Shown: piece after piece, positions 33,858 through 43,196 of the stretch
Layout: every line of letters starts with the position of its first letter
Position numbering within the stretch: position 1 is the stretch's first letter
Assembly (NCBI GenBank): GCA_007116575.1
Contig: SKIF01000014.1
Coordinates: forward strand, 1-64,000
DNA length: 64,000 nucleotides
Direction: 5' to 3'
Source: Paracoccaceae bacterium
GTDB taxonomy: Bacteria > Pseudomonadota > Alphaproteobacteria > Rhodobacterales > Rhodobacteraceae
Position numbers and translations under genes: made by a program
The notes under the pieces: generated by a model
What the model saw: the letters and a program-made list of their open reading frames with translations, nothing else
The model's database searches: none
Told to the model about the DNA's origin: nothing

Positions 33858-35573
33858 TCAGTCAACGGCTGGCCCACTCGTGGGAACCCTTTGATCAACC
33901 GTCACGAGTGGCGACGGATGGCGGAACTCGAACAACGCGCCCGAGACATCATCGCCGAATTCTTCCTTCCCGGCCCATGTGGTCAGCTCCCATTTCAGGG
34001 CGTCCAGAAGATCCGCCCCCTGCGACGTGGCGAGTCTGCGCAGCGTGGCCTCCAGCCCGGCCTCGCCAAACTCCTCGCCATCTCGGTTGGTGCATTCGGT
34101 AATCCCGTCGGTGTAGAGAAACAACCGGTCGCCGGGTTGGAGGGTCGCATTAACCGTCGTGTAACTTGCGGCGGGAACAAGGCCGATCGGCAGCCCGCCT
34201 TCGCCCAGGAGTTCGACCTGCCCGTTGCGGCGCTGGATCAGCGGGTGCGGATGGCCCGCCTGCACCAGCCGGACCCGCCCCGTCTGCAGGTCGATATCGG
34301 CATAGCCAATGGTCAGGTAGGAATCGGTATCGATCTCTTCGAGCATCAGGTCATTCATGCGCAACGCCACTTCATGCGGTGCGCAGGGCTGCATCTGGCC
34401 CGTAACCGGATCGCGCGACAACGCGATGTTCTGATTGTGCTCGCCTCCCGCAAACAGCCCGACGATCCGTGCCCCCAGCATCGCCGCAGCCACGCCATGG
34501 CCCGAGACATCGATCGAATAGATGCCGATGCGGGTGGGCGAGATGGTGAAGGTGCCGACCATGTCGCCACCGACATGGCCCGAGGATTGCAGGAGCAGCG
34601 ACAGATGCGCACCCTCGAAAGCGTGCTCGCGCTTGCGCAGCAGCGATTGCTGCAGGCGCCGGGCCTCCATCAGATCGCGGTCAAGCGCGTCATAGAGCCC
34701 CTGCAACTCGGCCAGCGCCGCGCGCAACTGTTCGTTCTGCCCCAGCGCGCGGGCCTCGGCGCGGCGCGCGCTCTCGCGGGCGCGGTGTAACTCGGTCACA
34801 TCCACCCGCAGCCCGACACGACCGCCATCGGCGGTCCTGCGCTCGACGATCTGCAGCACCCGGCCGTCGGGAAGGACCTGGCGCACGGGTTTGCCATTGT
34901 CATGCGCGACCAGCCGTTCGCGTAACCATGCCTCCTCGCGGCCGATGGCTTCGGGGAACTGCCCGCGGGCCAGCCCGATACGCAGTAGATCAGAGAAATG
35001 CGCGCCTTCGACCATGGCGTCAGCAGTGCGTGCATATATTTCGCGGTAGCGGTTATTGGCCAGCACCAGACGGTCCTCGGCATCGAAGAAGACAAACCCG
35101 TCTTCCAGCGCCTCGACCGCGGCCACAAGATGCCCGCGCGCGGTCCGGACCTCGCGTTCCTTGGCCAGCAGACGCTCACCCGCGTTGATGCGCGCGCGCA
35201 ATTCATGCGAGGAGACCGGCTTGGAGAGGAAGTCATCCGCCCCGACATCCAGCCCCTCGGCCACGGCGGATTTGTCATTCTTCGAAGTCAGCAGAATGAA
35301 ATAGCTGTAATCTTCACGCGCGAGAGAACGGAACGCCCGGCAGAACTCGACCCCGTTCATTTCCGGCATTACCCAATCCGACAGGATCAGATCGAAATGT
35401 ACCTGCCTGCAGATCTCGAGCGCCTGCAGGCCCGAATCGGCCTCGGTGGTGTGATACCCCCAAGCGCGCAGATGCCGCGCGAAGACCATCCGCTGGCTGC
35501 GGCTGTCATCCACGATCAAGGCACGCCGTGTCGTCCCCTGCGCTATGGCCATCTGAGTGTCTTGATGCTGCAC
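33858..35573 (-). CDS. Response regulator with PAS and SpoIIE (PP2C) phosphatase domains
   Basis: This is a signalling protein of 571 residues. It has an N-terminal receiver domain (ALIVDDSRSQRMVF, phospho-Asp in LILSDWVMPEMNG, Lys in FLSKPVSS), a PAS domain (about 145-265, VEALEDGFVFFDAEDRLVLANNRY), a helical linker (AEARALGQNEQLRAALAEL) and a SpoIIE-type Ser/Thr phosphatase (GGDMVGTFTI, YSIDVSGHGVAAAML, LYTDGITECTN, EFGDDVSGALFEF). The build resembles RbaY-type phosphatases of Rhodobacterales partner-switching systems, but no RbaV/RbaW-like genes are nearby. The start may be GTG 35573 or ATG 35552; neither has a good Shine-Dalgarno. It is divergent from the Hpt gene. Confidence 0.92.
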   Translation of the reverse strand: MQHQDTQMAIAQGTTRRALIVDDSRSQRMVFARHLRAWGYHTTEADSGLQALEICRQVHFDLILSDWVMPEMNGVEFCRAFRSLAREDYSYFILLTSKNDKSAVAEGLDVGADDFLSKPVSSHELRARINAGERLLAKEREVRTARGHLVAAVEALEDGFVFFDAEDRLVLANNRYREIYARTADAMVEGAHFSDLLRIGLARGQFPEAIGREEAWLRERLVAHDNGKPVRQVLPDGRVLQIVERRTADGGRVGLRVDVTELHRARESARRAEARALGQNEQLRAALAELQGLYDALDRDLMEARRLQQSLLRKREHAFEGAHLSLLLQSSGHVGGDMVGTFTISPTRIGIYSIDVSGHGVAAAMLGARIVGLFAGGEHNQNIALSRDPVTGQMQPCAPHEVALRMNDLMLEEIDTDSYLTIGYADIDLQTGRVRLVQAGHPHPLIQRRNGQVELLGEGGLPIGLVPAASYTTVNATLQPGDRLFLYTDGITECTNRDGEEFGEAGLEATLRRLATSQGADLLDALKWELTTWAGKEEFGDDVSGALFEFRHPSPLVTVDQRVPTSGPAVD

Positions 35574-35634
35574 ACGCCCGCTACCCGTAAACCGAATTTT
35601 CTGAAATCCCGCCCTTCACCATGGCACAGCCGGA

Positions 35635-35696
35635 TTAACCGCAGATGAAAACCGAAAATTGTATTCATTTTCAGCAATGTGATAAGCATTGGTTAA
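35635..35696. promoter_or_regulatory. Two near-consensus CtrA sites between the SpoIIE and Hpt genes
   Basis: The plus strand at 35635-35649 reads TTAA-CCGCAGA-TGAA, and the minus strand at 35696-35682 reads TTAA-CCAATGC-TTAT. Each differs by one base from the CtrA box TTAA-N7-TTAA, and both contain the TTAACC half-site. They face opposite ways in an AT-richer patch of the 165-base divergent gap. Confidence 0.5.
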
Positions 35697-35738
35697 TCTA
35701 CCCAGTATATGGTGTCTGCGAGGTGCGCAGGAGTCAGC

Positions 35739-36080
35739 ATGATCAACTGGGAACGGGTCGCGGAGTTGCGCGAGGATTTCGGCGAAGACGGGTTCGAAGA
35801 CGTGATCGAGGTCTTCCTCGACGAGGTTGAGACCGGGTTGCGGCGACTCGCTGCGGCCGGGTCGCCTGAAGAGCTGCGCGCGGAATTTCACTTCCTGAAA
35901 GGCGCCGCCATGAACATGGGGCTTGATGAGATCGCACAGCTTTGCACGAAGGGTGAGACCCTGTCCGAAAGCGGACAGGATGCCTCAAAAGAACGCAGCC
36001 AAATTCTGGTGCAGCTGCCGCAGGATTGCGCGGAATTCAGCCGTGACTGGCGCACGCGGCTTGGGATTGGCTCGCCATGA
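35739..36080 (+). CDS. Hpt (histidine phosphotransfer) domain protein
   Basis: This is a small phosphorelay protein of 113 residues, essentially a single Hpt four-helix domain. The phospho-accepting His lies in EFHFLKGAAMNMG, which fits the Hpt motif HxLKGxAxxxG. The ATG at 35739 follows AGGAG; the track start ten codons earlier does not. It faces away from a REC-PAS-SpoIIE gene, so the two may exchange phosphate. CtrA-like sites lie between them. It is convergent with ilvA. Confidence 0.88.
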   Translation: MINWERVAELREDFGEDGFEDVIEVFLDEVETGLRRLAAAGSPEELRAEFHFLKGAAMNMGLDEIAQLCTKGETLSESGQDASKERSQILVQLPQDCAEFSRDWRTRLGIGSP

Positions 36081-36091
36081 GCGTGTGATCC

Positions 36092-37339
36092 TCAGATGAC
36101 GAAGCCCGCAATCACCTCATCCTCTGTGATATCGGTGAAAGTGAACCCGCGCGCAGTTAGCCGCGCAAACAGACCTTCAAAACTGGCAGGGTCGCGGGTC
36201 TCGATCCCGATCAGCACAGTACCGAAATTGCGCGCCGTCTTCTTGAGGTACTCGAAGCGGGCGATGTCATCCTCGGGCCCCAGCAATTCGAGGAAATCGC
36301 GCAGCGCGCCAGGCCGCTGCGGAAGACGCAGCATCAGGTATTTCTTGGTGCCCTGATACCGCATCGCCCGTTCCTTCACCTCGGGCAGGCGCTCGAAATC
36401 GAAATTCCCGCCCGAAGTGACGCAGACAACAGTCTTGCCGCGGATCACATCCGCCAGTTCGGGCAGCACATCCACCGACAGCGCCCCGGCCGGTTCCAGC
36501 ACGATCCCCTCGACATTCAGCATCTCGAGGATCGTCACGCAAATCCGGTTCTCGGGCGCGACAAGAACATGCGCGGGCGTGATGCGGCGCAACTGCGAGA
36601 AGGTGCGCGCGCCGATTCGCGCGACCGAGGCACCATCGACGAAACTGTCCAGCTTCGGCAGCGTGACCGGTTCGCCTGCGGCCAGCGCCGCGCACAGGCT
36701 TGTGCCCCCTGCAGGCTCGACATAGCGCAGCGCAGTCGCGACCCCGGCCTCGGTCAGATACCGTGTGATCCCGGCACCAAGCCCCCCGCCGCCCACTGGC
36801 AGCACCACCATGTCGGGTGCGCGTTCAAGTTGCGCCAGCATTTCCACCGCAACGCTGGCCTGCCCCTCGATCACATCATCATCATCGAAGGGCGAGAGGA
36901 AATGCGCCCCAGCCTCGGCACAGAAGGCCTGCGCGGCGGCCAGCGACTGATCGAAAATATCCCCCACCAGCCGAATCTCGACCTGCCCGCCGCCGAAACT
37001 GCGCGTTTTCATAATCTTCTGCTGCGGCGTCGTCACCGGCATGAAAATCGTCCCCTGCACTCCGAAATGGCGGCAGGCAAAGGCCACACCCTGGGCATGG
37101 TTGCCCGCACTGGCGCAAACGAAATGGCGCTGATCGGGCGCGACCTCCAGCCGCTTGCGCATGGCCGTGAAGGCACCTCGAATCTTGTAGCTGCGCACCG
37201 GGCTCAGATCCTCGCGCTTGAGCCAGATATCTGCACCGAACCGTTCGGACAGGTGGTCATTGCGGATCAGGGGGGTGGGCGGAAACACTGCGCGCATGGC
37301 CACACAGGCGGCCTGCGCGGTGCGGGTAAACTCATGCAT
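36092..37339 (-). CDS. ilvA: Threonine ammonia-lyase (threonine dehydratase)
   Basis: IlvA deaminates threonine to 2-oxobutanoate, the first step to isoleucine. The 415-residue protein has the PLP lysine in RSYKIRGAF, the phosphate-binding glycine loop VLPVGGGGLGAGI and one C-terminal ACT-like regulatory domain (LMLRLPQRPGALRDFLELLG), which suggests isoleucine feedback. This is the one-domain form rather than the E. coli two-ACT form. The ATG at 37339 overlaps the thioesterase stop by eight bases; the track start is 42 codons too early. Confidence 0.95.
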   Translation of the reverse strand: MHEFTRTAQAACVAMRAVFPPTPLIRNDHLSERFGADIWLKREDLSPVRSYKIRGAFTAMRKRLEVAPDQRHFVCASAGNHAQGVAFACRHFGVQGTIFMPVTTPQQKIMKTRSFGGGQVEIRLVGDIFDQSLAAAQAFCAEAGAHFLSPFDDDDVIEGQASVAVEMLAQLERAPDMVVLPVGGGGLGAGITRYLTEAGVATALRYVEPAGGTSLCAALAAGEPVTLPKLDSFVDGASVARIGARTFSQLRRITPAHVLVAPENRICVTILEMLNVEGIVLEPAGALSVDVLPELADVIRGKTVVCVTSGGNFDFERLPEVKERAMRYQGTKKYLMLRLPQRPGALRDFLELLGPEDDIARFEYLKKTARNFGTVLIGIETRDPASFEGLFARLTARGFTFTDITEDEVIAGFVI

Positions 37340-37760
37340 CCGCAACCTGCCCGGCTTCGAGCTTCGCGCGCACAGCATCCGGCATCGCGGTGGCACTGCG
37401 CGCCTCGGGGTCGAAGAACACCTCGACCAGATCGCAGGTCGCGTGCAGATCGCCCGTATCGGCATTCAGCATCCGCAGATGAAAACTGCACGACTTCGTC
37501 CCGATACGCTCCACAGCACCGTCGATCACGATCAGATCGCCAGCGGTCAGCTCGCGCAGGAATCGTGTCTTTGCCTCCGCCGTGACCGTATGCACCCCGT
37601 GGCGGGCCTGCATCTCGCGAAAGCCCAGTCCCAGCCGGGTCCAGAGGTGATAGGCCGCATCATCGAAAAACGGCGCATAATGGCGCACATTCATATGCCC
37701 GAAATGGTCATGGTGCCACGGATGCACCACGCCCCGCAAAAGCTCCATCCGTTCGCTCAT
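37332..37760 (-). CDS. Acyl-CoA thioesterase (hot-dog fold, 4HBT family)
   Basis: This 142-residue protein has the 4HBT signature HHDHFGHMNVRHYAPFFDDA near the N-terminus, which includes the catalytic Asp/His region, followed by the long hot-dog helix and strands (CSFHLRMLNADTGDLHATCDLVEVFFD). It probably hydrolyses an acyl-CoA in the cytoplasm; the chain is unknown. The ATG at 37760 is chosen over the track start because the upstream extension has no family equivalent. It overlaps ilvA and is divergent from argG. Confidence 0.87.
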   Translation of the reverse strand: MSERMELLRGVVHPWHHDHFGHMNVRHYAPFFDDAAYHLWTRLGLGFREMQARHGVHTVTAEAKTRFLRELTAGDLIVIDGAVERIGTKSCSFHLRMLNADTGDLHATCDLVEVFFDPEARSATAMPDAVRAKLEAGQVADA

Positions 37761-37879
37761 CTGCGACTCCCTCTGCCTTGCCTGTATTTCTGCACGGGGC
37801 TGCCAGCGGCGCAACCCTTGCAGGCGCGCGCGGATGCCAATAGACGAGAAGAAAACCACGCATCCGTATCGGAGAGAGC

Positions 37880-39118
37880 ATGTCCTCGAAGAAACTCAAT
37901 CCCCGCAAGGTCGTGCTGGCCTATTCCGGCGGGCTCGACACCTCGATCATCCTCAAATGGCTGAAGACCGAATATGACTGCGAGGTCGTGACCTTCACTG
38001 CCGATCTGGGTCAGGGCGAGGAGCTTGAGCCCGCGCGCGAGAAGGCCATCATGCTCGGCATCAAGCCCGAGAATATCTATATCGAGGATCTGCGCGAGGA
38101 ATTCGTGCGCGATTTCGTCTTTCCGATGTTCCGCGCCAATGCCGTCTATGAGGGGCTCTATCTGCTTGGCACCTCCATCGCGCGCCCGCTGATCTCCAAG
38201 CGGCTGGTCGAGATCGCACAAGAGACCGGGGCCGATGCAGTGGCCCATGGCGCGACCGGCAAGGGCAATGATCAGGTCCGCTTCGAGCTTTCCGCCTATG
38301 CGCTCAACCCCGAGATCAAGGTCATCGCGCCATGGCGCGAATGGGATCTCACCTCGCGCACGCGCCTTCTGGAATTCGCCGAGGCGCACCAGATCCCGAT
38401 CGCCAAGGACAAGCGCGGCGAGGCCCCGTTCTCGGTCGATGCGAACCTGCTGCACACCTCTTCGGAGGGCAAGGTGCTCGAAGACCCGGCCGAGGAAGCC
38501 CCCGATTACGTCTATCAGCGCAGCGTTCACCCCGAGGACGCGCCTGATACCCCCGAGGTGATCGAAATCAGCTTCGAGAAGGGCGATGCCGTCGCCATCA
38601 ATGGCGAGGCCCTTTCCCCCGCCACGATCCTTACACGCCTCAACGAGTATGGCCGCATACACGGAATCGGGCGGCTCGATTTTGTGGAGAACCGCTTCGT
38701 CGGCATGAAGTCGCGCGGCATCTACGAGACGCCCGGCGGCACGATCCTGCTGGAAGCCCATCGCGGCATCGAGCAGATCACGCTTGATTCCGGCGCGGGC
38801 CACCTGAAAGACAGCCTGATGCCGCGCTACGCCGAACTCATCTATAACGGTTTCTGGTTCTCGCCCGAACGCGAGATGCTGCAGGCCGCCATCGACAAGA
38901 GCCAGGAACATGTCACCGGCACGGTGCGGCTCAAGCTTTACAAGGGGCATGTGCGCACCATCGGGCGGTGGTCGGATCATTCGCTCTATTCCGAGGCCCA
39001 TGTGACCTTCGAAGAAGATGCCGGGGCCTATGACCAGACCGACGCTGCCGGCTTCATCCAGCTCAATGCGCTGCGCCTGAAACTGCTGGCCGCACGAAAT
39101 CGTCGGTTGAAATCCTGA
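37880..39118 (+). CDS. argG: Argininosuccinate synthase
   Basis: ArgG joins citrulline and aspartate using ATP. The 412-residue protein has the N-type ATP pyrophosphatase motif [27 protein letters not shown] and [19 protein letters not shown] precedes the ATG. It is a single gene whose 3' flank carries a hairpin and the GAGTATT motif on the opposite strand. Confidence 0.98.
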   Translation: MSSKKLNPRKVVLAYSGGLDTSIILKWLKTEYDCEVVTFTADLGQGEELEPAREKAIMLGIKPENIYIEDLREEFVRDFVFPMFRANAVYEGLYLLGTSIARPLISKRLVEIAQETGADAVAHGATGKGNDQVRFELSAYALNPEIKVIAPWREWDLTSRTRLLEFAEAHQIPIAKDKRGEAPFSVDANLLHTSSEGKVLEDPAEEAPDYVYQRSVHPEDAPDTPEVIEISFEKGDAVAINGEALSPATILTRLNEYGRIHGIGRLDFVENRFVGMKSRGIYETPGGTILLEAHRGIEQITLDSGAGHLKDSLMPRYAELIYNGFWFSPEREMLQAAIDKSQEHVTGTVRLKLYKGHVRTIGRWSDHSLYSEAHVTFEEDAGAYDQTDAAGFIQLNALRLKLLAARNRRLKS

Positions 39119-39123
39119 CGCAC

Positions 39124-39176
39124 AGGGTTTCATCTCGCCCCGAATACTCCCGCCAGAGGCGCAGGCCGCCTCTGGC
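39124..39176 (-). repeat. REP-like element: hairpin plus GAGTATT motif, copy 3
   Basis: On the minus strand a perfect 10-bp stem (GCCAGAGGCG/CGCCTCTGGC, 39176-39152) with a 5-base loop is followed by GGGAGTATTCGGGGCGAGAT (39151-39132). It fills most of the gap between argG and gpmI. The same downstream motif occurs at 3729 and 14349. The element may terminate argG or be a dispersed repeat. Confidence 0.5.
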
Positions 39177-39200
39177 ACCGCGCCCAAGGAGGGGCCCGCC

Positions 39201-40715
39201 ATGACCCGACCCGTCGTCCTGTGCATCCTCGATGGTTGGGGGCTGAACCCCGCCAGCGAGGGCAACGCTGTCGCGCAGGCCCACACGCCCCATTTCGACC
39301 GGGTGATGCACGATTGCCCCAGCGCCACGCTCGTCACCCATGGCCCCGATGCCGGTCTGCCCACTGGCCAGATGGGCAATTCCGAGGTGGGGCATACCAA
39401 TATCGGCGCCGGCCGCGTGGTGGCGATGGATCTGGGCCAGATCGACCTTGCCATCGAGAGTGGCGACTTCGATACGCGGCCTGCGCTTACGGATTTCATT
39501 TCAGCATTGCAGCAGACAGGTGGTGATGCGCATCTCTTCGCTGTCGTGTCGGATGGCGGGGTGCACGGACATATCGACCATCTGCGCCATGCGACCGGGG
39601 TGTTCACCAAAGCAGGTATCGAGGTCTTCATCCATGCGATCACCGACGGGCGCGATGTCGCCCCGAAATGCGCGGACCGGTTCCTGCACGATCTGGAGGC
39701 GGGATTGCCCGAGGGCGCGCGCATCGCCACTGTGATCGGGCGCTACTGGGCGATGGACCGGGACAACCGCTGGGACCGGGTGGAACGCGCCTACCGCGCC
39801 ATCATCGAGGGCCGCGGCGAAGAGGCGAACTGCGCCCCGACCGCCGTCGAGCAGGCTTACGCGCGCAGCGAGAGTGACGAGTTCATCGCCCCCACGATCA
39901 TCGAGGGGTATGCGGGCGCGCGCCCCGGCGACGGGTTCTTCTGCCTCAATTTCCGGGCCGACCGCGCGCGCGAGATTCTCGCAGCCATCGGTGCGGCCAG
40001 TTTCTCGGGCTTCGAGCGGGCCACGCCGCCCGCCTGGGCGGCACTTCTGGGCATGGTCGAATATTCCGAGGCGCATAATGCCTTCATGTCCACGGTCTTT
40101 CCCAAGCGCGAGCTCGTCAATACGCTGGGGGCCTGGGTCGCCGCCCACGGATTGCGCCAGTTCCGCCTTGCCGAGACCGAAAAATATCCGCATGTGACGT
40201 TTTTCCTCAATGGCGGCAAGGAAGAGGCCGAGACGGGCGAGGACCGCCACATGCCGCCCAGCCCCAAGGTCGCCACCTATGACCTGCAGCCCGAGATGGC
40301 CGCACCAGAGGTCAGCGCCGCGCTGGTGCAGGCGATCGGGCAGGGCTATGATCTGATCGTGGTCAATTTCGCCAATCCCGACATGGTCGGCCATACTGGC
40401 AGCCTTGAAGCGGCCAAGGCCGCTTGCGAAGCCGTGGACAAGGGGTTGGGTGCGGCGCTCGACGCGCTCGAAGCGGCAGGCGGGGCGATGCTGCTGACCG
40501 CCGATCACGGCAATTGCGAGACCATGATCGACCCGGAAACCGGCGGGCCACACACAGCGCACACACTCAACCCGGTGCCGGTGGTGCTGATCGGCGGGCC
40601 CGAGGGGGCGCGGCTGCGCGACGGACGGCTGGCCGATATCGCGCCCACGGTGCTGGCGCTGATGGGGCTGCCGCAGCCACCCGAAATGACCGGCGAAAGC
40701 CTGATCGCGCCATGA
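39201..40715 (+). CDS. gpmI: 2,3-bisphosphoglycerate-independent phosphoglycerate mutase
   Basis: GpmI interconverts 3- and 2-phosphoglycerate in glycolysis. The 504-residue protein of the alkaline phosphatase superfamily has the metal-binding start CILDGWGLNP, the active-site Ser in MGNSEVGHTNIGAGR, HAITDGRDV and the C-terminal metal site LLTADHGNCETM. AAGGAGG precedes the ATG. It heads a gpmI-EnvC-like-ctpA-rppH group, with a four-base ATGA overlap to the next gene. Confidence 0.97.
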   Translation: MTRPVVLCILDGWGLNPASEGNAVAQAHTPHFDRVMHDCPSATLVTHGPDAGLPTGQMGNSEVGHTNIGAGRVVAMDLGQIDLAIESGDFDTRPALTDFISALQQTGGDAHLFAVVSDGGVHGHIDHLRHATGVFTKAGIEVFIHAITDGRDVAPKCADRFLHDLEAGLPEGARIATVIGRYWAMDRDNRWDRVERAYRAIIEGRGEEANCAPTAVEQAYARSESDEFIAPTIIEGYAGARPGDGFFCLNFRADRAREILAAIGAASFSGFERATPPAWAALLGMVEYSEAHNAFMSTVFPKRELVNTLGAWVAAHGLRQFRLAETEKYPHVTFFLNGGKEEAETGEDRHMPPSPKVATYDLQPEMAAPEVSAALVQAIGQGYDLIVVNFANPDMVGHTGSLEAAKAACEAVDKGLGAALDALEAAGGAMLLTADHGNCETMIDPETGGPHTAHTLNPVPVVLIGGPEGARLRDGRLADIAPTVLALMGLPQPPEMTGESLIAP

Positions 40716-41821
40716 TCCTGCGCGCGCTCGCCCCTGCCTTGCTGCTGCTTTGGGCGGGCGCAGCGGCTCAGGCCGACCCGGCCGGGCGCGCGCTTGCAGC
40801 GGCACGCGCGCTCGAACAGGCGACAGACGCGATGCAGCAGGCCAGCGCGCGTCGCGACCGGATCGCAGCGCTGAGCGGCACGATCCAGGCCTATGAGGAT
40901 GGCCTCGTCGCGCTGCGCGAGGGGCTGCGCGACGCACAATTGCGCGAGGCCGCACTGACCCGGCAGTTCGCCGCCGCCAGCACGGAACTCACCCGCCTTT
41001 TGAGCGTGCTGATGGCCACTGACCGGATCGACCCGAGCCTTGCACTGCTGCATCCAGACGGCGCGCTCGAGACCGCACGCGCGGCGATGCTGCTCGGCGA
41101 GGTTTCGCCCGTGCTTGCGCATGAAGTGGCCGCGCTGCGTGAGGATCTCGAGGATCTGCGCGCGCTGCGCCGGGCGCGGCAATTCGGACTTCTGGCGCTG
41201 GAACAGGGGCTCAAGGCCGCGCAGGAAGCGCGCATCGCGCTGGCGCAGGCGATTGCCGATCGCGGCCCGCTGCCGCAACGGCTGGTGGATTCGCCCGAAA
41301 GCCTTGCCGCATTGGCCCGTGACGCCGCGAGCCTGCAAGAATTCGCGGCCGAGTTGGGCCAGCGCAGCGCGCTGGGCGATGCCAGCCCGGTCGCTGCATT
41401 TCCGGCCGCACGCGGCACGCTGGACCTGCCTGTGCGCGCCACGCTGCTGCACCGTTTCGCCCAGCCCGACGCAGCCGGAGTGACGCGGCAGGGGCTGGTG
41501 CTGGCCACTGCCCCGGAGGCCCTGGTGACCGCGCCCTGGTCCGCAACCGTGCGCTATGCCGGCCCGTTGTCCGGTCACGGGCAGGTAATCATCCTTGAAC
41601 CTGCCGAGGGGATGCTGATGGTGTTGGCAGGGCTGGGCGAAACACTGGCGCAGACAGGCGAAATCATCCCGCAGGGCACGCCGCTGGGCAACATGCCCGC
41701 CGCGCGCGGGGCCACAACCGCCTCTGGCAGTCGCAGCGAAACACTCTATTTTGAAATGCGACAGGACGGGATGCCCATTGACCCGGAGCCCTGGTTCGCT
41801 TTCAGTGGGTCCCGAGAATAG
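40712..41821 (+). CDS. Murein hydrolase activator, EnvC-like with degenerate M23 domain
   Basis: This is a secreted 369-residue protein: signal peptide (LRALAPALLLLWAGAAAQA), a long helical coiled-coil region (about 20-230, with repeats such as LREGLRDAQLREAALTRQF) and a C-terminal LytM/M23-like domain. The zinc ligands of active M23 peptidases are missing: the usual HxGxD is TRQGLV and the final HLHFE is ETLYFE. It is therefore probably an activator of amidases, like EnvC, rather than a peptidase. The ATG overlaps the gpmI stop; ctpA follows after 40 bases. Confidence 0.86.
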   Translation: MILRALAPALLLLWAGAAAQADPAGRALAAARALEQATDAMQQASARRDRIAALSGTIQAYEDGLVALREGLRDAQLREAALTRQFAAASTELTRLLSVLMATDRIDPSLALLHPDGALETARAAMLLGEVSPVLAHEVAALREDLEDLRALRRARQFGLLALEQGLKAAQEARIALAQAIADRGPLPQRLVDSPESLAALARDAASLQEFAAELGQRSALGDASPVAAFPAARGTLDLPVRATLLHRFAQPDAAGVTRQGLVLATAPEALVTAPWSATVRYAGPLSGHGQVIILEPAEGMLMVLAGLGETLAQTGEIIPQGTPLGNMPAARGATTASGSRSETLYFEMRQDGMPIDPEPWFAFSGSRE

Positions 41822-41861
41822 GGTCTGGCACGCGCCGCGACGCGCGGGAGAGGACGAAGGA

Positions 41862-43196
41862 ATGAAGAAATTCGTGATAGCCGCACTGGGTGGCGTGCTT
41901 GGCGGGGCGCTTCTGGCGACACAGGTCGCAGCCCCCCTGCTGGCACAGGAGCGCGTGCGCGCAACTTCGGTCTATGAGCAACTCGACCTGTTCGGCGATG
42001 TGTTCGAGCGTATCCGCAACCAGTATGTCGACGAGCCCGACACAGCCAAGCTGATCGAGGCTGCCATCAATGGAATGCTGATGTCGCTTGATCCGCATTC
42101 GGGCTACATGCCGCCCGATGATTTCGACGACATGCGCACCCAGACGCGCGGTTCCTTCGGGGGGCTGGGCATCGAGGTGACGCAGGAAGAGGGCTTCATC
42201 AAGGTCGTAACCCCGATGGATGGCACGCCCGCCGACAGGGCGGGGGTCGAGCCGGGCGATCTGATCACCCATGTCGATGGCGAGTCGGTGATGGGGCTGA
42301 CGCTCTCGCAGGCCGTCGACATGATGCGCGGCCCGGTCGGGTCAGAGATCATCATCACCGTGGTGCGCGAGGGCGAGCCCGAGCCTTTTGACCTCTCTAT
42401 CATCCGTGACACGATCCGGCTGCAGGCGGTGCGCGTGCGCACCGAGGGTGATATCGTCATCCTGCGCGTGACCACCTTCAACGAACAGACATTCCCGAAC
42501 CTGCGCGATGGCCTGGAAGAGGCTATCGAAGAGCTGGGCGGGATCAACCAACTGGGCGGCGTCGTGCTCGACATGCGCAACAATCCCGGCGGGCTGCTGA
42601 ATCAGGCGATTCGCGTCTCGGATGCGTTTCTCGAACAGGGCGAGATCGTCTCGACCCGCGGACGCGACGAAAGCGCGGGCGAACGGTTCAATGCGCAGCC
42701 CGGCGACCTGATCGAGGGGCGCCCGCTGGTGGCGCTGATCAATGGTGGCTCGGCCTCGGCCTCCGAGATTGTTGCCGGTGCGCTGCAGGACCACCGCCGC
42801 GCCATTGTCGTCGGCACGCGCAGTTTCGGCAAGGGATCGGTCCAGACCGTGATGCCGCTGCGCGGGGATGGCGCGATCCGGCTGACCACGTCGCTTTACT
42901 ACACGCCTTCCGGCCGGTCGATCCAGGCGCTGGGTGTCTCGCCCGACATAGTGGTCGAACAGCCCCGTCGCCAGCCGATCTCAGAAGACGAGCCCGATGA
43001 TGCGCGCCCGCCGCGCTCCGAGGCCGATCTGCGCGGCAGGCTGGACAACCGTGACATGACCGAGGACGAGCGTCGCTTGATGGAAGAAGAACGCGAAAAG
43101 GCCGAAGCCGTGGCCCTTTTGCGGCAGGAAGATTACCAACTGGCCTATGCGCTCGACATCCTGCGCGGTCTCACGGCACTGAACGGGCGCCAATGA
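41862..43196 (+). CDS. ctpA: Carboxy-terminal processing protease (S41)
   Basis: This is an exported serine protease of 444 residues. It has an N-terminal signal/anchor ([21 protein letters not shown]), a PDZ domain ([34 protein letters not shown]) and the S41 catalytic core with Ser in [13 protein letters not shown] and Lys in [10 protein letters not shown]. The C-terminus is acidic and disordered. Substrates are likely envelope proteins. The start at 41862 follows GAGG; the track starts 37 codons early. It overlaps rppH by four bases. Confidence 0.95.
   Translation: MKKFVIAALGGVLGGALLATQVAAPLLAQERVRATSVYEQLDLFGDVFERIRNQYVDEPDTAKLIEAAINGMLMSLDPHSGYMPPDDFDDMRTQTRGSFGGLGIEVTQEEGFIKVVTPMDGTPADRAGVEPGDLITHVDGESVMGLTLSQAVDMMRGPVGSEIIITVVREGEPEPFDLSIIRDTIRLQAVRVRTEGDIVILRVTTFNEQTFPNLRDGLEEAIEELGGINQLGGVVLDMRNNPGGLLNQAIRVSDAFLEQGEIVSTRGRDESAGERFNAQPGDLIEGRPLVALINGGSASASEIVAGALQDHRRAIVVGTRSFGKGSVQTVMPLRGDGAIRLTTSLYYTPSGRSIQALGVSPDIVVEQPRRQPISEDEPDDARPPRSEADLRGRLDNRDMTEDERRLMEEEREKAEAVALLRQEDYQLAYALDILRGLTALNGRQ

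Noticed and set aside
37757-39730. 657-residue minus-strand ORF opposite argG and gpmI
   Set aside because: Antisense shadow spanning two genes and their gap; composition is that of a reverse frame.
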